NCBI GenBank assembly: GCA_029339195.1
Contig: JAPTJF010000770.1
Coordinates: 1 to 14,864, forward strand
Source of the DNA: Micractinium sp. NFX-FRZ
Taxonomy: Eukaryota > Chlorophyta > Trebouxiophyceae > Chlorellales > Chlorellaceae
Direction: 5' to 3'
Length of the DNA stretch: 14,864 nucleotides
The first letter of the stretch is position 1, and every line of letters starts with the position of its first letter. Made by a program: the position numbers and the translations under genes. Below, piece by piece: positions 1 through 9,500 of the stretch. The notes beneath the pieces were generated by a model. That model was not told the DNA's origin. It was given only the letters and a program-made list of their open reading frames with translations, and ran no database searches.

Positions 1-343
1 GGCTTGCGCCCTCGTTTTCCTCCCGGGCATTTGCCGAATCACGCATACCGCGTATACTTCTTCTTCTTCTTCTTCTGATCAGCCTCGGGCGATCACTCGC
101 TACCAGCGTGGTGCACACAGGGCGCAGGGACAGCTCTTTCGGGTGCCTCGTTTCTGGAGCACAGCGGCATCCCCTTGAAACTGCGGTGGCTGCCTTCTAC
201 ACCGCCGATACCAATAAGAAGACTGCGAGCGTAGCGTTGAGGGCGGGCAGGCTTAGAGAGCCGCCCCGGCGGCGGCCCCGCCACCGCCTGCCTCGGGGAG
301 CGCACCACTTCCCAGGGTGCCGGTGGTGCAAGCGGAACTCGGC
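1..343 (+). other. 5' leader or upstream region of the ABCA gene
   Basis: This stretch contains no ATG on the plus strand, which fits an untranslated leader or promoter. I see no convincing TATA box, initiator or other promoter motif. Short ORFs on either strand look like by-products of high GC. Confidence 0.4.
57..76 (+). repeat. (CTT)6 microsatellite
   Basis: Six perfect CTT units plus a partial unit, upstream of the first ATG. Pyrimidine tracts are common in leaders and promoters, but no function can be assigned here. Confidence 0.9.
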
Positions 344-562
344 ATGCTGCACATCAGCGCAGATGCCAGCAGCAGGCACAACAGCGACGGCGCCAGGAGC
401 TTGCAGAGGAGCAGCAACGGCAGCAATGGGAGCGGGCGCTTGGGCCATAATGGCAGTGCAGCCATCGAGCGCGGCAGCCTCCCGGCTGTAGAAGACATGG
501 GGTTGCGCCCACCCTCGGCAGCCAAGGCCGCAGTGGCTCGCAAGGAAACACCCACGCTGCAG
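344..562 (+). other. ABCA exon 1: N-terminal tail, residues 1-73
   Basis: Exon 1 is 344-562 and ends at CTGCAG|gtgagc in phase 0. It encodes a Ser/Asn/Gly/Arg-rich, probably disordered cytosolic tail with no recognised domain. The upstream frame is open only to a GTG at 317, so ATG 344 is the natural start unless a 5' exon lies outside the window. The in-frame ATG at 497 has a better context (gacATGg) and would remove 51 residues. Confidence 0.7.
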
Positions 563-3500
563 GTGAGCACCCATTGACCTCGAACCTGTGCCGACCCCTG
601 ACTAGGGCATGCTGCCTCAGCCTGCCGTGAGCTGCTGCACAGCGTCCGCACGGTTCCCTGCCGCCACCCCGCCTGCTCCCCTGCCCCCGCCCCCCCGCAG
701 GTCCGCGCGCGGCCACGGCTGGCCACCGGCGCAGCCCTGCAGTTGCAGCAGCTGGCGGCGCTGACCCGCAAGAACCTGCTCATCAGGCAAGCTCTCTTTT
801 AAGTACTTGCTGCCTGCCCGTGGGTCACGCTCAGCGAGGCGCACAAAGAGGGCCACCACACCAGATGTCATCTCTGGGAGAGCAGCGAGCACGCAGCGCT
901 GTGCACCAGCAGAGGGGTGGGGTTTACCACGTGATCTCGACGCCTCCGTGCCACACGCTCCGCCCACATCGCCTGAGCTGCTCCCTGCCCCCTGTCCTTG
1001 CACCACCGCTTGCTCGCCGCCGCTGTGCAGGGGCCGCGCCTGGAAGACCAACCTGCTGCTCATCCTGCAGGCCGTGCTCTTCACAGCGCTCATCTGGGGA
1101 GTGGACCGGGCGGGTGGGTGCTCCGCCTGTGCCTCTTGTGCTGTGCCAGTTTGCGCGATGTGCAGCACAGGGAAACATGCAGAAGAGCACCATCACACCG
1201 TGTTTTTGCTGCTTCCGCTACCGGCCTGCCAGCCGCCGGGGCTACGTACCCGCCCACCAGACGTCGGTGCTTGCTTCGCTCTATGCTTTGCTGGACCGCA
1301 TTCAACAGCCTCCCCAACTGCACCATTCATACCGAGATTAGCTTTATCACAACCCCCTCACTCGGTCCCTCTCTCACCCGCGCTGCAGTGTCTGCCTCGC
1401 GCCAGCGGCAGCCAGCGTTCAGCCGGGTGGAGGTGTCGGTGGCGCTTCCCGTGGGTCCCGTCCCCGACTGTTCCTCCAACTCCTTCATGCGAGCGGGGCA
1501 GCCCTGCCACACCTTCCTGTATGCGCCCGCGGTGAGTGTGCGGGCGGGGGGCAGGCGGGAGGTGTTGGGAGGGACGAGCGTTGGGCCGGCGGGCTGCACA
1601 GCAGCGAGGCAGGTTGGCCCACAGTGCACCGCGCCCTTCATGCACGTTGCACAGCAAAAGGCAATCTTTGTTTTCATCGGACGCTGTGATGCACGGGTTG
1701 ATGTTCCACCTGCCCCCCTCCCTGTACGGCTGTACACCCACCCACCCACCGACCCACCCTTACCCATGCACACATGCAGGGCGACCCGTCCGTAGAGGCC
1801 GTGGTGCGCGGGGTGATGTCCCACAACGACCCGCCCATCCCACCAGAGCATGTCCTGGGCCTGCCCAACGCCAGCGCCGTCGATGCCTGGCTGCTGCAGC
1901 ACCCAGAGACGGTGAGGGCAGCGGGCATTGGGGATACTGGGGGAGAGGCCCGCAATCTGTTTGCTCTCCGCTTGTCTAAGCTTGTCCGCCACGCTCCGCT
2001 TCGGCAGTGACGATCTGTGCACGTTGTGGCGTGCACCTGCATCCGCGGCGGTGCGATTCTGAGGACACGCTGCTTCTTTTCGTTCCTCAAGCGGCTGCAG
2101 GTGCTGGCCGCTGTGATCTTCTCCCCGCCAGACAACAGCAGCACGCCCCCAGTGAGCGTGGCCGGGACAGAGGGGCCCGCCCCCGGCGCATCTGCTGCCA
2201 CCCTGCAGCCGGGGCTTGCCGTCGGCCTGCCCACCACCTCCGCTCCCTCCACGCCTTTCCCTGGCAACACCACGGGCCTTGGCACCGGGGGCAACGCCAC
2301 GGGTTATGGCGTACCAGCGGCAGCCACCCCTGGGTATGGCACGGATGCACCCTCTGGCATCGGTGCACCCGGCACGTTGGCTGGGCTGGCTGGCGCCCCG
2401 GCCTCTGCCCTGCAGCCGCCCCGCCAGCTGGGCTTCTCTGTGCAGACCAACAGCAGCGTGCAGTGGTTCAAGGGGCAGTACCAGCACCCCAACACATACA
2501 TACAGGTGAGGGCCCGGGCAGAATGTTTGCGAAGGAGGGTAGGTGCGGGAGGTGTGAAAGTGACAGCAGTGACGGGTGCGGGGGACAGTAGATGGGAGAG
2601 AACGAGCCACCCCAGTTGTTACTTGCACTGCCTGGCCGATTCGGGACCACCTAACACCTTGCCCTCCACCTGCCCACCCACCCTCTGCTGCCTCGTTACT
2701 GCTGCAGCTGCCGCTCCAGGTGGCGGTGGAGCGGGAGATAGCGCGCCTCTTCACCGGCAACACCTCCCTCAGGTGCCTAGCCATGCAGCATGCCTGCCTG
2801 GCTCGGCCCAGCGAGCGCACTGTTCCAGGGCCTGCACTGAAGCAGCATGCCTGCCTGGTTGGCCATAATAGCAGGCTGTGTCTGGGCCTGCACCATATTG
2901 CTGCATGCCGCGCGCCAGCTCAGTGCTCCTCCCCACGCCCAGGTGTGCCTCACCACATCATGTTCACCACACTGCCCAGCATGTACACACCGGCTCTTGA
3001 GCATGCATGGGCATTGCCCCTTGGCGCCTGCAGCTGGGATGTGGGCCTGTCCCAGTTCCCCCACCCCACCGCCAAGTCACCCTCCATGATCGGCCAGTTC
3101 GCCCCCACCTTCCTCTTTGCCTCCATCATGTTCCAGGTAAGGCAGGGGATGCATGCAGGGAAGTTTATGCCAGGGTAGGCCAGGATGGAGGAAGGGCATC
3201 CATACTTGTTGAATGGCGATGTTCCCCCCAAAGCAATACACCTAGTCTCGTCGAAGGGTGGTTGGCCAGATCGCCCCCACCTTCCTCAAATACATTCGCT
3301 AGTGCCATAGGCATCCCACCCCTGGGCGTCGCTTTGCCCGCTCCCAGCCCTGCCGCCGCTTGCCTCCCTGCGCCTCTCCCCCCTGCAGTTTGTGCTGCTG
3401 GTGCACGACGTGGTGCAGGAGAAGGAGGGGCGGGCGCGCCAGATGATGGCCACCATGGGGCTCAGGTGGGCGGGTGGGAGGGACACACTTTATGTGGTTG

Positions 3501-6500
3501 GGCGCCTGCCTGGCCCGTCAACTGATGCAGCTTATACAACTGACTGACAACGTCCTGAGTGCTGCAGGGATGAGGCGTCCCACAGACGTCTCCCGGCAAA
3601 CACGGGTCTCGGATGCGCATCCAGAGCTAGGGGCTCACACAACCACGAATTGCCTGGCTGCTGCCCCTCCGGGCCATCCAGATCGCTGTCTGTGAACCAC
3701 GCGACCCGCACAGCCCTGCCCAACCTCCGCCTGGTGCCTCCCTCTTGCGCACCCGCGCTGCAGGCCGCTGCCCTTCTGGGCCAGCTGGGTGCTGTTCCAG
3801 GGCCTGCTGGCGGCGCTGGAGGCGTGCCTGCTCGTGGGCTTCGGCTACGCCTTTGGCTTCAAACTGGTGAGGGGGGCAGTCAAAGCACAGCCATCACAAT
3901 CAGAGCAATTCACATAACCTCGTGCACAGCGCATTCTGCTGGCAAGCATGCCAGCTGGCCTGCAAGGCGCACGCACTTTCTCGTCGTTGATGCCGAGGAG
4001 TCTGTGGCTCAGCACCCCTCACGTCCTGCCCGATGGGCGCCGCCTCCGCTTCTCACCCCTTGCCCCCGTCCTTGTGTGCCTGCAGTTCACGGGCAATGCC
4101 TTTGGGCTCTCCTTCCTGCTGCTGCTGCTGGTCAGCCTGGCCATGACCGCCTTTGGCTTCTTCGTGGCTTCCCTCCTACAAAAGGTGGGCGGGCGCGGCC
4201 TCACCTTCTGTCTGGCTTCCCCAGAGCTGTGCGTTGGGATTCATTGAACTCGATATAGTCCTGGTTGCTCCTGCACCTGTAACTCAGCCACATGTCCATG
4301 CTATTTGGGAGAATCTTTAGAGGTGTGGAGGCTGGAAACAGCCCCAGCTTGCCTGCCCATCTCCCCACCCGAGTCCCTCTCCTCACCACGCCCTGCCTGC
4401 ATCTCTCGCCGCCCCATGCAGGCCTCGACCGCCGTGCCCGCCGGCTTCCTGCTCTTCGTGGTGGCCTGGGTCATCCTCATCGTCATCGCCTTTGGCTTCC
4501 CCTTCAAGTAAGAGCGCATATCTAGCTGTGTGTCTGGTGGCAGCGGCAGGGACAGTCAGAGGTGGTGGGCAACTGTCGGATGGAGGAGAGGAACGGGTGG
4601 TTACAAACAAGGACACCACGCCCCAAGCCCGCCTGGCGTCAGCTCACCCAAGGACTGCATATAGTCAACTCCCCACAACACTTGCTGACGTCAGCACATC
4701 ATGCCTCCCGGCCCCACCCTTGCCTGCCGCAGCACCAGCTACAGCACCGCTGCTGTTGCCGCCTTCAGCGCCATGCCCTGGAGCATGCTGGCCAAGGGGG
4801 TGCAGGACCTGGCGGCGGCTACGGAAGGTGGGTGGGTGGCCAGCTGGTGTGCCGTCAGCTGGTGTGCTGTCAGCATTGTGTGCGGTGGCTGCGACACTGG
4901 CTATAGAGTGGTGGGTGCGGGCACAGCAGCAGGTGGGTATGAGCTTGAGAGGAGCCTCCACCTGTTGTTAGTCTCGGCGCCTCCTAGCCGGAGCTCTCTA
5001 TGTCAAACAAACAATGAGAAGTCTCCCAATTCCCAATAAACAACGACACCTGTCCCAAAAAACAAGCATCACTCAAAGAGCCAAGGTCTTGCATTCCAAC
5101 ACCATGCAGGGCGCAACCACGGCATCCCCTGGGCCGACCGCTTTGCCTACTGCCAGGCGGAGGCCGCGCTGCCGCCGGGGGTGCAGCTGGCGGGCAGCTA
5201 CTGGCAGGGTAGCTGCGTGATGCCCCTGGGGCAGATGTTCTGGGTGCTGGCCGTGCAGGTGGGTGGGCGGGCTGGGGGTTGTGGGGCAGGGCAGGCAGGG
5301 GAGGGTGGGTGGATTTAGCACAGCTGGGGTGCCCTGCTGGCTTGGGTGCACTTGCCTGTCAGGCTCCACCTCCCTCCTCGCTCCACTGCCACACCCTTGC
5401 TCCACTTTATCCTCGCCCCGCCCGCGGTACCCCTGTGCTAGACAGTCTGTCGGCTGCGTGGCTCCAACCGCCTGCCGCCCGCTGTTCACTGGCGTTCTCA
5501 AACCCCCTCTCAAAACGCTGCGCCCCCTGTGTGCAGTGCGCCGGGTTCATGGCCCTCGCCGTGTACCTGGACGCGGTGCTGCCCGACGCCAACGGCGTGC
5601 GCCGCCCGCCCTGGTTCTTCTTGCTGCCCTCCTACTGGGGGCTCGTCAAGGTGCGGGGAGGGGTGTTGCTGAGTGTAATACACAAACACGAAAGGAGGGC
5701 AGTTGTCATCCGCTCAGCCTAGCCCAGCCCAGTGCTGCTGCCCTGCACATCATGCCCAGGACGCTTGCCTTCTCGCCGTGCTTTTGCGCTGCTTCGCTGG
5801 GCCCAGGCAGGCTTCTCTTTCCTGCTTGCAACTACCGTGCCAATGGCCCCTGCCACCGCCCCTTGGGCTCCCTTCGCTCCCTCCCGCTCCCTCCCTGCAG
5901 CACGGCAGCGTGCGGGCGGCAGCCAAGGCGCTGGCGGCCCCCAGCGAGGCGGACAGCGGGTTGACAGTGGATACAGATGTGGCTGAGGAGCAGCTGCGCC
6001 AGCGCCGGCGCTGCGCCGCCTATCTGCGTCGGCAGGGCGCGGGCCACGCTGTGCCTGCTGAGGTGGCCCAGCTGCCAGCTGAGGCTGCGCTGGCGCCTGC
6101 TGAGTCAGCGGCTGCTGGTGCTGCAGCAGCGTCGGGGGCGGCAGCAGCTGCAGATCTGGAGCTGTCTCGCCTGAGCGCAACAAAGGAGGGCAAAGACGCT
6201 GAGCTGGCGCCAGCGGGGCAGCCGTTTGCAGTGGAGATGTTTGGGCTGCGCAAGGTGTACAAGGTGCGGGGTGGGGGGGGCAGGGGTGGGCAGGGTATGC
6301 TCACTAGCGCAGGGTACTGGCAGAGTCCTCTAAAGAGGCGCTTGGCTTGGGAGCTGTTCCCCTGGGTTTGAATCTTCGAAATTAAAAGCCTGTGCCCCAC
6401 TATGGTCTCTCCCCCACCTGCAGCGGGGCGGGCTGCTGCGCCGCAAGAAGCCGTTCATTGCTGTGAGGGGCAACTGGCTGGGCGTGCACCAAGGTGAGTG

Positions 6501-9500
6501 TGTGAGCAGGACGTGCATGGCCTGGCTTACGCACATGCTTGCTGTTTGTGTGTGGGGGGGGAAAGAGGCTTCCTGGGCGGCGTGTTGTGGCGCCTCTTGG
6601 GACGCCCTGCCCCGTCTCTGGCTCCCGACGCTGATCGGTGTTGCATTGCTCCCCCTGCCCTCCCTGCCTGCCCCACTGCCCCCCTTCCTGTGCAGGCGAG
6701 TGCTTCTGCCTGCTGGGCCCCAACGGTGCGGGCAAGTCCACCACCATCAACTGCCTCACTGGGGTGCTGCCCTTTGATGGGGGTGAGTGGCAGGGGGACG
6801 TAGGCGGGGGCGGAGGAGCAGGTGGCATGATGGGGGATGGGTGGCAGGGAGGAGAGGATGGGTGGGCGGAGCAGGGCAGTGCAAGGACCCTTCAAGCACT
6901 TGGCTCACGTGCCCGCAGCTACTTGCTGTCTGGGCGGCAAAATTGTGTGGATACGTAGCATTCCAACAGCTTCACGACGCCTCACTTGGCCAGTCTTACG
7001 CTGCTGCTCTTTGCAGGTGACGCGCTGGTGTGCGGTGAGAGCATTGCTGGCGCGGGCGGCATGGACCGCGTGCGCCCCCTCATGGGCGTGTGCCCACAGG
7101 TGAGCAGCCGCCAGGCCCGCCACGTGTGTGGGCAGTCAGCGTGCTTTGCTGTGTTTCAAGGCTCGGTATATGTTCACCCAGCCGGCCCACCAGCCACATC
7201 CCTCTGTTGCCCCAAGGCTACCCGATCCAGAATGTAGCAGCGTGCCTGCTGTGCCTGCTGTGCTTTGCCCTGCCCATATCGTAGCGTAATGTATGCTGTG
7301 CCTGCTGTGCCATGCCCTGCCCGGCCTCTGTAGTTTGACGTCCTGTGGGAGCAGCTGACGGGGCGGGAGCACCTGATGCTGTTTGGCGCCATCAAGGGTA
7401 AGTGACTGGGGGCACTGCCACCGGGCATCGTCAAAATCTGCAATTGTTTTAGTTACCACGGAACAGCAGGACTCCGGAGGCAGCTGGATGTGTGGGCATC
7501 TTGGGCACACGCCTTGCCGAAGCGCACGCACATCCTGCCACATGCACACCCTACCCCTTGTTATCCTCTGAGGCCACCCTGCTTATCACGTATCCCTGGC
7601 CTCCACCTGTGCCCTCTTACCGCCGCCTGCAGGCCTGCCTGCAAGCGAGCGCGGGGATGATGCATCCCGGCTGCTGGACGACGTCCGGCTGACCGAGGCC
7701 GGGAGCGTGCGGGCGGGGGCGTATAGTGGCGGCATGAAGCGCCGGCTGAGCGTGGCCATTGCACTGCTGGGGGACCCGCAGGTGGGTGCCGACATGCAGT
7801 GTTGCATTGGAAGCGGCTGGCTGTGCCGTGCGAGCCCGCTCGCGGTTGTTTGGGGCTGTCGACAAGTGAAGTGCCGATCTGGTGCCTTGCTTGGTGGTGC
7901 CGGTGTGCCCATGGTTTGTGCATGCTGTGCACGGCCCGCACTATTGTGCACTGGTAGCTCTGCTGGGCAATGCTCCGCCCCTCCCCTCCTGCTTACCTTA
8001 CCACCCACGCTCTATGTCCCCTATCTTGTGTCGCATTGCAGGTGGTGTACCTGGATGAGCCGACCACGGGGCTGGACCCCATCAGCAGGTAGTAGGCGGG
8101 GCTCTGTTAGTGGGGGCGAGTGAGGATGGTCCCTGTAGTGCATAAGTTGTGCCGGGGGGCATTGCAAATAAAATATGCCTGCGCACTGCCCTTGTGCGAA
8201 TCTGCTGCGGCGCGACACCCCCACTTTTAGGGCATGCCTTCACTCACTGACCGCTTGCTCAGTCTCTGCCGGCTTGCCCACCCACACCTGCTCCACCTTA
8301 CGCACTGCCCCCCACCCTCACTGCCCCAGGCGCCACCTGTGGGACCTGGTGGACCGCGCCAAGCGGGACCGCGCTGTGGTGCTGACCACGCACAGCATGG
8401 AGGAGGCAGACATATTGGGGGACAGGTGGGCAGATGGGAGGAGCTGGGCTGGGGTGGTGCGAATGGATTTGGGGCATAAAGGGGGTTTGGGGGGAGGTGT
8501 AACGCTGGCCACGAGAAGCACGGAAGAAGGCTGGGGGACAGGTGGGGCGTCCAGCATGAGATGGCCCTGGTGGCCTGTCTGCCTGCCTGCCTACCCGGTC
8601 TTTAACCAGACACGCCTGTCCTTTCAAACTGGCCCTATGCACCCTGTGCTCCTCCGCCGAACTCTTCCATAACACAGTGTGTGCCCCGCCCTGTTACCGC
8701 CTGCAGGATCGGCATCATGGCGCGCGGCCGCCTGCGCTGCATCGGCACCTCCCTGCGCCTCAAGGCCCGCTTCGGCAGCGGCTACCGGGTCAGCATCCGC
8801 GTGCAGGGCAGCACCGCTGCCCCTGCCAGGGCCAAGCCCACCGCAGGCACCAGCGCGCTGGCCGGCGGCAGCAGGGCAACAGCGTTTGACAACCCGCTGT
8901 GTGAGATTCAGCCCGAGCCAGGGCAGCAGCCGCAGCAGGAGCGGGGGCTGCGGGAGACCTACAGCATGAGCAGCAGTTCCGGCAGCAGCCATGGGCAGGA
9001 GCACCAGCGGGACCCGGCGGCGGCCCGCCAGGCAGCCGGCGTGCGCTCCCTCTTCCTGCAGCAGCTGGGCATCAAGCCCAGTGAGTGCGGCCGATTGCCT
9101 GATTGGTGTATCTATCATTCCTAGACCCCTCGGAGTGACCTTCCTAACTTCAGTACGCATGCCACCCTGCATCGCCCCTTCCCTTTCATCCCTTCCCGTT
9201 CCTGAGACCTCCCCTTCCATTTCCACTTCCCTGGTGCCCGCAGGCGACAAGTCCATGGACTACCTCTATTTTGTCAAGCTTACCTCCCCCCTTGTTTGAC
9301 ACCCTTTGCCCCCTTCTTCCTCTTTGTGTGTTTCACTGCAGGCGACGAGTCCCTGGACTACCTCCATTTCCTGGTGCCCTATGAGCACGAGGACCGCCTG
9401 CCCGCGCTCTTCTCCCACCTCAAGGTGTGGGGCATGCCCACCTACCGCACGTGTCCTGCCTGCTGGTGGACTTGCGGGCGCCTGTTGTCTGTCCGGCATG

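Larger units (their letters stand above)
3034..5650 (+). other. ABCA exons 8-15: TM2-TM6 of the membrane domain
   Basis: Exons are 3034-3136, 3389-3465, 3764-3866, 4086-4184, 4422-4507, 4733-4827, 5110-5258 and 5537-5650. Predicted helices by residue are TM2 about 400-418, TM3 442-464, TM4 478-500, TM5 512-531 and TM6 605-626. The stretch [20 protein letters not shown] after TM2 matches the family's cytosolic coupling loop (LV-EKE---R-MM--MGL). The loop before TM6 contains GIPWADR. The domain ends with [16 protein letters not shown] and LPSYWG, the usual ABCA exit from the membrane domain. Confidence 0.92.
6424..9080 (+). other. ABCA exons 17-24: nucleotide-binding domain
   Basis: Exons are 6424-6493, 6696-6782, 7017-7099, 7334-7397, 7633-7781, 8042-8088, 8330-8425 and 8707-9080. 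Exon 18 carries Walker A, exon 19 ends on the Q-loop glutamine, exon 21 holds the signature, exon 22 Walker B and the D-loop, and exon 23 the H-loop TTHSMEEAD. Exon 24 gives [20 protein letters not shown], then a Ser/Gln/Gly-rich insertion (about 1008-1085) absent from compact ABC ATPases. No catalytic residue is missing, so an active ATPase is expected. Intron 19 ends in TAG; the other acceptors in this group end in CAG. Confidence 0.95.

Noticed and set aside
108..783. Overlapping open frames on both strands in the leader and first exons
   Set aside because: They lack recognisable domains and disagree with the splice-supported frame; most start at non-ATG codons.
1327..2820. 497-codon open frame on the minus strand under ABCA exons 4-7
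   Set aside because: It runs across conserved plus-strand exons and their introns without any domain of its own. Stop codons are rare antisense to GC-rich coding sequence, so length alone is not evidence.
5671..5685. TGTAA in intron 15 as premature polyadenylation
   Set aside because: A single five-base match inside an intron is expected by chance, and the reading frame continues with the whole NBD downstream.
8089..8329. AATAAA in intron 22 as an internal polyadenylation site
   Set aside because: Chlorophytes mainly use TGTAA, and the gene clearly continues with conserved exons.
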